Shown here: piece by piece, positions 7,937-15,088 of the stretch
Numbering within the stretch: position 1 is the first letter of the stretch
Layout of the letters: every line of letters starts with the position of its first letter
NCBI GenBank assembly: GCA_013290045.1
Contig: JABCYU010000007.1
Span: forward strand, 1-34,640
Length of the DNA stretch: 34,640 nt
Source: Methanobacteriota archaeon
GTDB taxonomy: Archaea > Thermoplasmatota > Thermoplasmata > Lutacidiplasmatales > UBA184
Direction of reading: 5' to 3'
Notes under the pieces: generated by a model
Databases searched by the model: none
Seen by the model: only the letters and a program-made list of their open reading frames with translations
What the model was told of the DNA's origin: nothing
Position numbers and translations under genes: made by a program

Positions 7937-10669
7937 TCAGTGCGGGGGGCTCGGGGCCGCCGGATCCGGCTCCTCGCTCCAGTCGGGGGGGAGCGGCGCC
8001 AACCGGGCGGAGGCCGTCGGTAAGCCGGCCGCCGGGGACGCCACGGATCCCGGGGGGCGTGGCGGGGGCCGTCGGGTCCACCAGACGATGGCTCCGGCGA
8101 CGAGGGCCGCCGTCCCTCCGAGCGCCAGGCCGAGGAGCAGCCAGGTGGGCGGGCCGCCCGCCGAGCCGTTCGTCGAGGGACCATGGGGCGGTCCGCCCAT
8201 GTTCGGCCCCGTGGCACTGGCGGTCCGGAACCAGAAGGTGACCGGGTGGGCGAGCGGGGTTCCCGTGGAGCTTTGCGCCGATGTCGAGAGGGTCACGGTG
8301 TAGGTCGTGTCGAACGCCAAGGGGGCGCTCGGGGTCCATTCGAGGACGCTCGACGACACGTTCACCGAGCCGGACGGCGCCCCGGGGGCGATCGAGAACG
8401 CGGCCCTCAGGGAGGTCCCGTTCATCGGGCCGTCAAAGGTGACCCACACCGAGGCGTTCCGGGAGACGTTGGTCGAGCCGTTCATCGGCAGGACGGCGGT
8501 GACCAACGGGGCGACAGCGGAACGGGTCGTGAAATCGAACGTGTAGGGAACCGCGAGCGTGGAGCCGGATCCCGTCGAGGCATTCGCCGCGATCACCACG
8601 GTGTACGTGGTGCCCGCGTCCAGAGATCTCGAAGGGGTCAGGGTCAGGTTGCGATCGAGCGGATCCCACGCCGGGGCGAGCGGGACGCTCGGGCGGATCG
8701 ACACGGCCGCCTGCGTCGTGCTCGGATTCATCGAGAATCCGAACGCGATGACGATGGGGGGCGGGTTGAGGGCGATCGAGGTGGAGCCGTTCCCGGGGGT
8801 CGTCGACTGGACGATGGGAAGGAGCGGGATCGCCGTCCATTCGACGCCCGTCACCTGCGCGAGGGTCAGGGTGCCCAGGTCATCCTGGAACGTCGTGGCG
8901 ACGGTGTACCCCGGATGCGACCAACCGATGTTGGTCAGCACCGCCCCCACCAGCGGGGTCGCCCACGCGCCGGAGGGATCGGAGGTCCCGGACGCCGCCA
9001 AGCTTCCGTTCGACGAGAAGCGGACGCTGACCGAAGCCCCGCGGACCGGCGAACCCGAGAGGGAGAGGTTCGTGTGAACGCTCCACGCGACCCGGACGAT
9101 CCCGCGCGAGAGCGTCTGATAGGTGTCCTGCGGCGCCAAGGAGGTGTCGAGGGCGTAGACCGAGGCGCTCCCGGTGGCGAGCACTCGGGAGGGGTACGCG
9201 CTGGCGATAGTACAGTTCACGAGCGAGGTGGAGCCCGAATACCCCACCACCTGGCCGTGGACCTGCGAGTCGGTGATCGTCAGCGTCGAGCTGCCCTGGT
9301 TTCCATAGTACCCTCCCCGCGCGGTGAGGTTGCTCGCAACGACCCGCGTCGTCGCCGCGCCGAACTGCTGGATCTCCCCGACCTGACTGTGGGAGATCGC
9401 CACGCTCCCGCCGAACGGGTAGATGTTCCAGGTGAAGATCGACGTGTTCCAGAGCCGCAGGGCGAGGCCGTCCGAAGCGAGGGCGAAGTGGGGATAGTGG
9501 CCCTCGACGAGGCCGGAGAGGACGAGGCTTCCTGCGTCGAGGTTGAGGGCCATCACGACGTCCGGCGAGTTCACGATCGTCAGGTTGCTCCCCTGCCAGA
9601 GCATCACGGCGAAGACGAGGACGTAGCAGTTGACCACCCGGACCGAGTAGTTGAGCCCGGAGACCTGGGCGGCGCCCGGGAACGTCCAGTTTCTCCATCC
9701 TTGGAGTCCGGGGAGGGTGAGGTTGGCGCGCGCCCCGGACTTGAAGTTGAGCCAGATATTGAACCCGGCCGAGTCGCCGGCGGAGAAGTTCGCCGTGGAC
9801 GGCGTGAACGGATTATCGAAGAGAATGACGTCGGAGGAGTACCACGAGTAGAGGACGGTGAGGTTCGCCTGGCCGACGAGCTCCGTATCGAGCCAGCCGC
9901 TCGGGTATCCCACGAGCGAGGAGATGACCGTGACGTTGGAGTTCCCCTCGTAGGCGGCTCCCCACTGGTAGCCGTTGGTGGTCACATTGGCGTAGGCGAC
10001 GACGAACCGGGAGTGGCCCGTCATCTGCAGGTTCCACTCCACATCGTACGCCTCGCCGATCGCGAGGTTCGAGGCGTTGACGAACAGCAACCCCTTGCCG
10101 CTGAGCCGGATGTTCCCGAGGACGGTGAGCGTCACCCGCTTCGTTGGACTGTGGACGTAGAGGGTCGCGTTGTCCTGGACGGTGATGTTCCGTACCGTGA
10201 GATTCGCCGAGACGATCATCGCCGTCGTGCCGGAGAGGTTGAGGTCGGACGGGGAACCCGAGGGGGCCGGGGACATCGGGTGGCTCGCGCCAACGAACGG
10301 GGCCGGGGGGAGCAACCCCGTCCTGACCGCGGGGGACGATGGAAGGACCACCGCGTGGCGACCGTGGTCATCCGTCTCGGAGAGGGTTCGCCCTACCTCC
10401 GGCAGGCTCGGTAGCGGCGATCGGGGGCTCTTCGCCCCGGGTCCCATCGAGGGGATGGAAGTCGCCGAACCCCGGTACTTGGCAACGTGAACGCTCGCCC
10501 CGAGCGCCACGGGAACCAGCTCGAGCGGGCCAGCGAGCAGCAGCACCACCCCGAAGATCAGCGCGGCGGCGGCCGGCGAATGACGCGGCCGTCGCGATTG
10601 GGCATTCGCCCCCCGGTTCGGAGATGGGCCTCGACGGGCCGCCGGAGGCGCCGGGCGGGGATCCCTCAC
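7937..10669 (-). CDS. Large surface protein with beta-helix-like region and two Ig-like (Big_5) domains
   Basis: The product is 910 aa. An Arg-rich N-terminus leads into a hydrophobic export segment (residues about 33-58). Residues about 130-500 consist of short repeating strands rich in Asn, Ser, Gly and Val (LTVLGNIRLSGKG, SLVLSGLVEG), which suggests a right-handed beta-helix. Two SbsA/Big_5-type Ig domains follow (about 620-715 and 720-818), each with the TxPGNGSTSIALN or LPMNGSTNVSRN opening and a closing FTTRS or FRTAS. A membrane helix (about 840-863) and a proline-rich cytoplasmic tail end the protein. The GTG start is supported by GGTTTATCC 26 bases upstream. Confidence 0.88.
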   Translation of the reverse strand: MRDPRPAPPAARRGPSPNRGANAQSRRPRHSPAAAALIFGVVLLLAGPLELVPVALGASVHVAKYRGSATSIPSMGPGAKSPRSPLPSLPEVGRTLSETDDHGRHAVVLPSSPAVRTGLLPPAPFVGASHPMSPAPSGSPSDLNLSGTTAMIVSANLTVRNITVQDNATLYVHSPTKRVTLTVLGNIRLSGKGLLFVNASNLAIGEAYDVEWNLQMTGHSRFVVAYANVTTNGYQWGAAYEGNSNVTVISSLVGYPSGWLDTELVGQANLTVLYSWYSSDVILFDNPFTPSTANFSAGDSAGFNIWLNFKSGARANLTLPGLQGWRNWTFPGAAQVSGLNYSVRVVNCYVLVFAVMLWQGSNLTIVNSPDVVMALNLDAGSLVLSGLVEGHYPHFALASDGLALRLWNTSIFTWNIYPFGGSVAISHSQVGEIQQFGAATTRVVASNLTARGGYYGNQGSSTLTITDSQVHGQVVGYSGSTSLVNCTIASAYPSRVLATGSASVYALDTSLAPQDTYQTLSRGIVRVAWSVHTNLSLSGSPVRGASVSVRFSSNGSLAASGTSDPSGAWATPLVGAVLTNIGWSHPGYTVATTFQDDLGTLTLAQVTGVEWTAIPLLPIVQSTTPGNGSTSIALNPPPIVIAFGFSMNPSTTQAAVSIRPSVPLAPAWDPLDRNLTLTPSRSLDAGTTYTVVIAANASTGSGSTLAVPYTFDFTTRSAVAPLVTAVLPMNGSTNVSRNASVWVTFDGPMNGTSLRAAFSIAPGAPSGSVNVSSSVLEWTPSAPLAFDTTYTVTLSTSAQSSTGTPLAHPVTFWFRTASATGPNMGGPPHGPSTNGSAGGPPTWLLLGLALGGTAALVAGAIVWWTRRPPPRPPGSVASPAAGLPTASARLAPLPPDWSEEPDPAAPSPPH

Positions 10670-10690
10670 GGATAGAACTCGCGCGGTAGG

Positions 10691-10699
10691 TCGGATAAA
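10691..10699 (-). promoter_or_regulatory. TATA-like promoter of the Big_5 surface protein gene
   Basis: The minus-strand GGTTTATCC is centred about 26 bases before the GTG at 10669, supporting that start and a leaderless transcript. Confidence 0.6.
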
Positions 10700-10742
10700 C
10701 CCGTAGGGAGGAGTCGGCCGCCCGAGCGGGCCATCGAGGCGA

Positions 10743-10764
10743 GGGGGACCTTCGGGGGTCCCCT
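10743..10764. promoter_or_regulatory. Palindrome in the divergent promoter region
   Basis: GGGGACC-TTCGGG-GGTCCCC is a 7-bp perfect inverted repeat lying between the two divergent TATA-like boxes (10691-10699 minus and 10784-10790 plus). Its position suits a regulator-binding site, but in GC-rich DNA a repeat of this length can arise by chance. Confidence 0.3.
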
Positions 10765-10812
10765 CTGGGAGATGGACCGAAGCGCTTAGACGCCGGCACC
10801 GGTCGGCCGAGC

Positions 10813-11394
10813 GTGGCGCTCACCGGTCCGGCACCCGAGGGGAATCCGGCGCCCGCCGACCTGAGCCCCGAAGCGCGCCGCTGGCTCCACGACAAGTACG
10901 AACGGTTGGCCGCGGAGGAGGGTCAGCTCTCCACCAGCCGCACCTCGTACTATGCCGCCATCGGAACCGTGTTGATCACCGGCCTACTCGTGGTCGTGGA
11001 AGGGCTGACGAACCAGCCGTTGATCCTCACCGGGGTGGTGACCTTCCTGGCCTCCCTGGGGATCCTCATCTCGTCCGTCTGGGCCGTCCTCCTCCATCGG
11101 ACGAACGACGCTAAGAACCTCTGGCGGGAAGCGGCGCGACGCCTCGAGGAGACGAACCCGCCACTCCTCGGAGTCTGGAAAGCCCCGATCACGCTCCGTT
11201 CCGGAACGACCGTTCAGATCGATCTCCTACGCCCGTACCTCGCCCATCAGGAGAGGTTCGCCACCGAGAGGGGGATCTCGTGGATGGATCGGGCGAACCC
11301 CGCCGCCCTGACCGAGGTGCTTCCGCTCACCTTCCTCACCATCTGGGGATCCGTGCTGGCGATCGTGTGGGTCTGGTACTTGGTCATCCGGTAG
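10813..11394 (+). CDS. Small membrane protein with three predicted helices
   Basis: The product is 193 aa. A hydrophilic N-terminus with a helix (SPEARRWLHDKYERLAAEEG) precedes two close membrane helices (YYAAIGTVLITGLLVVV and LTGVVTFLASLGILISSVWAVLL). A cytoplasmic loop of about 70 residues with HRTNDAKNLWREAARRLEE follows, and one more helix lies at the end (LTFLTIWGSVLAIVWVWYLV). The layout resembles small bacterial and archaeal two- to three-span proteins of unknown function, and I cannot assign a family. The GTG start lies 26 bases after GCTTAGA (10784-10790), so the transcript is probably leaderless. Confidence 0.8.
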   Translation: MALTGPAPEGNPAPADLSPEARRWLHDKYERLAAEEGQLSTSRTSYYAAIGTVLITGLLVVVEGLTNQPLILTGVVTFLASLGILISSVWAVLLHRTNDAKNLWREAARRLEETNPPLLGVWKAPITLRSGTTVQIDLLRPYLAHQERFATERGISWMDRANPAALTEVLPLTFLTIWGSVLAIVWVWYLVIR

Positions 11395-11411
11395 GAACGG
11401 GCCCGGATCCT

Positions 11412-11456
11412 CCGACCGAGATGTACCGCGAGTGGGCCCATGGTTGGGCCGGTCGG
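11412..11456. terminator. Hairpin between convergent genes
   Basis: The outer arms CCGACC and GGTCGG enclose an inner stem GGCCCA-TGGT-TGGGCC. The structure sits in the 68-base gap between two converging genes and may mark transcript ends. Confidence 0.35.
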
Positions 11457-11462
11457 TCCGCT

Positions 11463-12755
11463 TCATCCACCCTGGCGGCACGGGAGGCGACCGTCGCGGA
11501 TCGCCTCAACGAGGAGCCGATAGTCTGCGGAGTTCTGTTCCGCGTACGCCTCGGCGAACTTGGTGATCGCCACGTCGAACAGATCCTTCTCTCCGAGATA
11601 CCCGGCGATGATCGCCGGATCGCCGGTCCGCGCATGCGCGCGAGCGAGCGCCGTCGCACAGAGCTCGGCGTGGCCGGCGAGTTCCCGAGCTCCCATCTCC
11701 CCGATGTCGACCGCGAACTTCATGTCGCGGAGCTGGCGGATGTAGAAGTCCCGGGAGCGCCACCGGCTCCACCCCAGGAGCACGTCGCTCGCCTCCTGGA
11801 TGAGGTGCTGTCCGACCACCACCCGTTGGGCGTGATTGGGGTAGATGCTCCGCGGCAGGTAGGCTTCGAGCGCCGAGTCATCGGCCTCTTTGAGCTGGAG
11901 GAACAGCGGATCGCCGACGTCGCCGTCGCCGAGGAGAAGCAGGACCGAGCAGGTGGTGCCAACGCTCCCGACGCCGACCACCTTCTGGGCGACGTCCACG
12001 ACCTCGTAGCGGTCCAGCAGCAGCCGTCGTTCCTCCGGAAGGGTCGAGCGGTACCGGTCGAAGAACGTCCGGGAGGCGTAGTCGTCGGCGGGATCCCGGT
12101 AGTGGACGATGAGCGGGGGTTCGTCGCGGATCCGGACCTTTCCACCGGGCCCGGGCCTCGCCATCTTCGGGAAGGCGTGGAGATCGGTCTGCCCACGCGC
12201 TCGCGCGACGGCGCGCCGGACCATCGCCCGGCCGATGGGGGAGAGCTGCGAAAGGCTCTCGGCCCGGTCGAGGTGCCAGTACCACACCGACAGGTACGGC
12301 ATCGAGGCGAATCGCTGCATCCAGTTCCGGTAACCATGGACCGTCGAACGGACCACGCTCCTGAGGTCGGTCCGCGAGATCCGGTTCTGCTGGCCGGCGA
12401 CGAACAGGCTCGTCGCGAGGCGCTTCACGTCCCACTCCCAGGGACCCGGGAGCGTCTCGTCGAAATCGTTCACGTCGAAGACCAGGTCGCGCTCCGGGGT
12501 TCCGAAGACGCCGAAGTTGCCGAGGTGGGCGTCCCCCGCGAGTTGGACCCGTATTCCGCTGGCCGGTGTTCCCGCGAGATCGCGGGCCATGATCGTCGCC
12601 GCCCCGCGCAGGAAGGCGAACGGCGAGGCGGACATCCGTCCGTACCGGATCGGGAGAAGCTCGCGGCGTCGGCCGCGGTCGGCCGTCTCGAGAAGTCGGA
12701 TCGGATCCGGTCGATCCGGGGACGGCGACCAGAGGGCGTGTCGGGATCGCGGCAC
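11463..12755 (-). CDS. DUF2252 family protein (kinase-like fold)
   Basis: The 430-aa product is a clear DUF2252 protein. It has PIRYGRMSASPFAFLRGAA, GDAHLGNFG (about 74-82), FDVNDFDETLPGP (about 93-105) and a C-terminal stretch with ALARAHARTGD. DUF2252 proteins have features of the aminoglycoside-phosphotransferase/kinase fold; the substrate is unknown. GTG 12755 is the first canonical start in frame, but the family's conserved N-terminal segment is encoded before it (AAKGKAIRKRV), so the true start or an upstream frameshift is unresolved. It converges on the small membrane protein gene and diverges from the acetyltransferase gene. Confidence 0.9.
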   Translation of the reverse strand: MPRSRHALWSPSPDRPDPIRLLETADRGRRRELLPIRYGRMSASPFAFLRGAATIMARDLAGTPASGIRVQLAGDAHLGNFGVFGTPERDLVFDVNDFDETLPGPWEWDVKRLATSLFVAGQQNRISRTDLRSVVRSTVHGYRNWMQRFASMPYLSVWYWHLDRAESLSQLSPIGRAMVRRAVARARGQTDLHAFPKMARPGPGGKVRIRDEPPLIVHYRDPADDYASRTFFDRYRSTLPEERRLLLDRYEVVDVAQKVVGVGSVGTTCSVLLLLGDGDVGDPLFLQLKEADDSALEAYLPRSIYPNHAQRVVVGQHLIQEASDVLLGWSRWRSRDFYIRQLRDMKFAVDIGEMGARELAGHAELCATALARAHARTGDPAIIAGYLGEKDLFDVAITKFAEAYAEQNSADYRLLVEAIRDGRLPCRQGG

Positions 12756-13064
12756 CCGCTTTCGGATCGCCTTGCCCTTGGCCGCGCGCTCGGCGCGGCT
12801 GAGGGGGCGGGCGGTGCGGATTCTCGGAGCGGGTCGTCGTGGGGCCTTCGTCCCCGCCCTATGGCTCTGAGGAGCATGGCCTCATCGGCCTAACCCGAGA
12901 TCGACGACGGGTCGGGGGTACCCAGCTCGAAGGTTCGTTCAATCCGCTCCCTCCGACCGGACGGTAGCCGCCCGGTTCTCGCTCGCCGCTCCGACCCCGC
13001 CGGGATTCAGCCGGGCCGTCAGTATGCTGATAGGAGTGGTCCGGCTAGGGCTGGGGGGTAGGCG

Positions 13065-14039
13065 GTGCCGATCGAGATTCTCGAGTTCGGGGAGCTTCGC
13101 CGCTCCGCCGAGTCTCAGGTCGCGGCCCTCGATGCGTCGGACAACGATCCATCGCTCGACCGCCGGGCGGTGCGACGTGCCGCCCGGCTCGGGCAGCCGT
13201 ACGCCCCGTACGTCGCCTTGTTCGCGGTCGAGCGCGGCGAGATCCTCTCCCGGGTGGGCGTGATTCGCCGGGAGATGGTCACCGCCGCCGGTCGTTTGCG
13301 CTTCACCGGGATCACCGACGTGGTTACGCGACCCGACGCGGGTCGGAGGGGTCTCGCGGCGCGGTTGCTTCGGGCGGTCCACCGTCGGGAGCGCTCCGCC
13401 GGGATGCCGTGGACCTTCCTGTGGACGCGCCGCTCCTGGGGCGCCCACCGATTGTACGAGACCCTCGGCTACGAGGACCTCCTCTCCCTTCCCGTCGCCG
13501 TGGTCAAGCTGCGTCGGGGTCAACGACCCCGCCGACCGGCCGGGTTCTCCCTCCAGCGAGCCCGGGCGACGGACGCGGGACGCATCGAAGCCGTGTTCCA
13601 CGCCGCGACCCGGGGGCGCCTCGGCTACCCGCAGCGTCGCCCCGGAACGCTTCGCCTGCGATTCTCGATGGGTTGGAGGAAGCCGGAGGAGCACCTCATT
13701 CTTCGACACGGCCGAACGGCCGTCGGGTACGCCTACGCCACCGAGGGGCCGCACCATGTCGCGGTCCACGAGGCGTTGGTCACGGACCCGTCCCATCAGG
13801 CGATACTCCTCGATCTCCTCGAGCGCCTCGGCGGGGACCGATTCCTCGGCTTCACTTCGACCACCTTCGTGAACGACGCGGCGCCCGACCTTCGGGAGCG
13901 GGGGTTCACGATCTGGCCGAGTTCCCATGCCGTGCTGATGGGACGGTCTCTCGAGCGCGTGAGCCGTTCGGATCGGGCGGCGGTGAAGGACGTGTTCCGA
14001 GACCCACGGCTCTCCTGCCACCGGGGAGACATGTTCTGA
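13065..14039 (+). CDS. GNAT-family N-acetyltransferase
   Basis: The 324-aa product carries a GNAT domain in its first half. Motif A is visible as TDVVTRPDAGRRGLAARLLRAV (acetyl-CoA binding, with R-x-x-G-L/A), and motif B as FLWTRRSWGAHRLYETLGYE. The second half has a degenerate GNAT-like fold (RARATDAGRIEAVFHAATRG...GYAYATEGPHHVAVHE), so it may be a two-domain, Eis-like arrangement. The substrate is unknown. GTG 13065 lies behind a GGGGGG run; a possible TATA box (TGATAGG) sits about 34 bases before it. Confidence 0.85.
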   Translation: MPIEILEFGELRRSAESQVAALDASDNDPSLDRRAVRRAARLGQPYAPYVALFAVERGEILSRVGVIRREMVTAAGRLRFTGITDVVTRPDAGRRGLAARLLRAVHRRERSAGMPWTFLWTRRSWGAHRLYETLGYEDLLSLPVAVVKLRRGQRPRRPAGFSLQRARATDAGRIEAVFHAATRGRLGYPQRRPGTLRLRFSMGWRKPEEHLILRHGRTAVGYAYATEGPHHVAVHEALVTDPSHQAILLDLLERLGGDRFLGFTSTTFVNDAAPDLRERGFTIWPSSHAVLMGRSLERVSRSDRAAVKDVFRDPRLSCHRGDMF

Positions 14040-14059
14040 GGCGACGGGGTCGACGCGCG

Positions 14060-14100
14060 CCGAAACGTCGAGTGCCCCGGAACCGCCCGGAGAGTTTCGG
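14060..14100. terminator. Hairpin downstream of the acetyltransferase gene
   Basis: CCGAAAC pairs with GTTTCGG seven of seven, with an inner CCGG/CCGG pair. It lies 21 bases after the acetyltransferase stop and between converging genes. Confidence 0.35.
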
Positions 14101-14155
14101 CAACGATGCCGGGAGTTGTTCGGCCGCCCGCGGCCTCGCCACGTCGCCCGGAGCG

Positions 14156-14404
14156 CTAACGAGTCGGGGGGACGGCCCTGACCCCGTCGGGCGATTCGAC
14201 CGTGAGGCCGGCCTCCCGTGCCGCCTGGAGCGCCCGATTCAGGCCGGCGAGAGAGATCCGGTGACCCCGATGCTCCAGAGCTTCGAGAATCTTTCGTCGC
14301 CGCATCGCACCGGGCGACGCTCGAAGGATCTCGAGGACGCTCGCGACCACTCCGGCGGGGACTCCGCGGGCGGAGCTCGATGCGGCCGGAGTGGAAACCG
14401 GCAT
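14156..14404 (-). CDS. Small winged-helix-like protein
   Basis: The product is 82 aa. After a Ser/Ala-rich N-terminal tail, residues about 20-76 read as helix (VVASVLEILRASPGA), helix (RRRKILEALEHRG), a recognition-like helix (SLAGLNRALQAAREAGL) and a terminal strand (TVESPDGVRAVP). This is the order of a winged-helix DNA-binding domain, so it may be a small transcription regulator. The ATG start is supported by a strong TATA-like GCGAAATATCC about 26 bases upstream. The fold call is by eye and no target is evident. Confidence 0.7.
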   Translation of the reverse strand: MPVSTPAASSSARGVPAGVVASVLEILRASPGAMRRRKILEALEHRGHRISLAGLNRALQAAREAGLTVESPDGVRAVPPTR

Positions 14405-14425
14405 CGTGGTCCGGGACGACCTGCC

Positions 14426-14436
14426 GGATATTTCGC
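14426..14436 (-). promoter_or_regulatory. TATA-like promoter of the winged-helix gene
   Basis: The minus-strand GCGAAATATCC is one of the clearest TATA-like boxes in the window, centred 26 bases before the ATG at 14404. Confidence 0.65.
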
Positions 14437-14555
14437 CTCGCCCCTCGAACCTACCGGCGCGAGCGCGTCACCCGAGAACGAGAATATCATAGCCCGACCC
14501 GGCCGTTGAATCGGGACGCCGGCGATTTCGAATTCCGCGAGCTACCGGTGCCCGC

Positions 14556-14695
14556 GATCTAAACTGCGAACGGAAGCGAACGATCAGGGATCCGTCGACG
14601 TCCCCCGTTCCATCGAACGGGGCGAGAGGTCGACGCAAGCAATCCCCGCCGGCCGACGACCAGACAGGTCGTCGCCCTTACTTCTTCTTCTTGCC
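14556..14695 (+). ncRNA. Candidate structured non-coding RNA with its promoter
   Basis: A plus-strand TATA-like GATCTAAACT (14556-14565) would start a transcript near 14586-14590. The predicted RNA contains a two-part hairpin (14593-14635): outer arms CGTCGAC and GTCGACG, inner 8-bp stem CCCCGTTC-CATC-GAACGGGG. A second perfect 8-bp hairpin follows, CGACGACC-AGACA-GGTCGTCG (14654-14674), then a pyrimidine tract CTTACTTCTTCTTCTTG that could end transcription. No convincing ORF covers the hairpins. The RNA family is not recognised, and its 3' end is antisense to the micro-ORF below. Confidence 0.3.
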
Positions 14696-14731
14696 CTTAG
14701 ACTGCTTCTTCGCCTTCGCCATGTCTACCAT
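14678..14731 (-). CDS. Candidate lysine-rich micro-ORF (17 aa)
   Basis: The minus strand encodes MVDMAKAKKQSKGKKKK and then TAA; a shorter start at the second Met is possible. Eight of 17 residues are lysine, reminiscent of tiny basic nucleic-acid or ribosome-binding peptides, but it does not match the L41e sequence. The 90-residue track ORF that contains it has no protein-like N-terminal part. The hairpin at 14654-14674 begins four bases beyond its stop. Only conservation would prove that it is real. Confidence 0.25.
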   Translation of the reverse strand: MVDMAKAKKQSKGKKKK

Positions 14732-15011
14732 GGACAACCGTCGAGGGTACATCAGGGAGCGTACCGGGTCCCGCCCTCGATTCCGGGCGAACGACCGGGA
14801 GTTGAAGCGGCCACCCATGCGTCGAAGATTCGGCCGGCTCTCGCGTTCCTCGTGTTCGCTCGCGTCGTTTTCCGGAACGGTCGTGGGGCGACCGAACGAT
14901 ACGACCGTCGCCGAACGCCGTCCCCCCCCGAGGCGTTCGTCGCATTCCATTCGGCCCGCTCCTTCGTCCCCGAGCGCTGGGTCTCACCGCTGCGTTATCA
15001 TCGACACATTT
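14732..15011. other. Intergenic stretch with no supported gene
   Basis: Apart from a run of eight C (14921-14928), nothing recognisable is seen here. ORFs crossing it on either strand are Arg/Ser/Pro-rich and lack the GC-rich third positions typical of neighbouring genes. Confidence 0.5.
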
Positions 15012-15024
15012 GCTTTAACAATAC
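15012..15024 (+). promoter_or_regulatory. TATA-like promoter of the large secreted protein
   Basis: GCTTTAACAATAC is the most A/T-rich stretch upstream of the large gene. It predicts a transcript start near 15045, giving a leader of about 45 bases with a GGGTGG ribosome-binding sequence before ATG 15089. Confidence 0.55.
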
Positions 15025-15088
15025 GAAGCCGATGGGTGGGCCCGGTCCACCGCGCGTGGGGCCGGAATCCATGGAAAGGGTGGCATCG

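Noticed and set aside
8183-10414. 743-residue plus-strand ORF opposite the Big_5 surface protein
   Set aside because: The composition is that of an antisense shadow; the minus-strand gene has a promoter, export signal, domains and anchor.
14430-14460. GGTTCGAGG on the minus strand, resembling a tRNA T-loop
   Set aside because: No acceptor stem, anticodon arm or D arm can be formed around it; it lies in the winged-helix gene promoter region.
14678-14950. The full 90-residue minus-strand ORF ending in KGKKKK
   Set aside because: The N-terminal 70 residues look like translated non-coding DNA. Only the last 17 codons are kept as a candidate micro-ORF.
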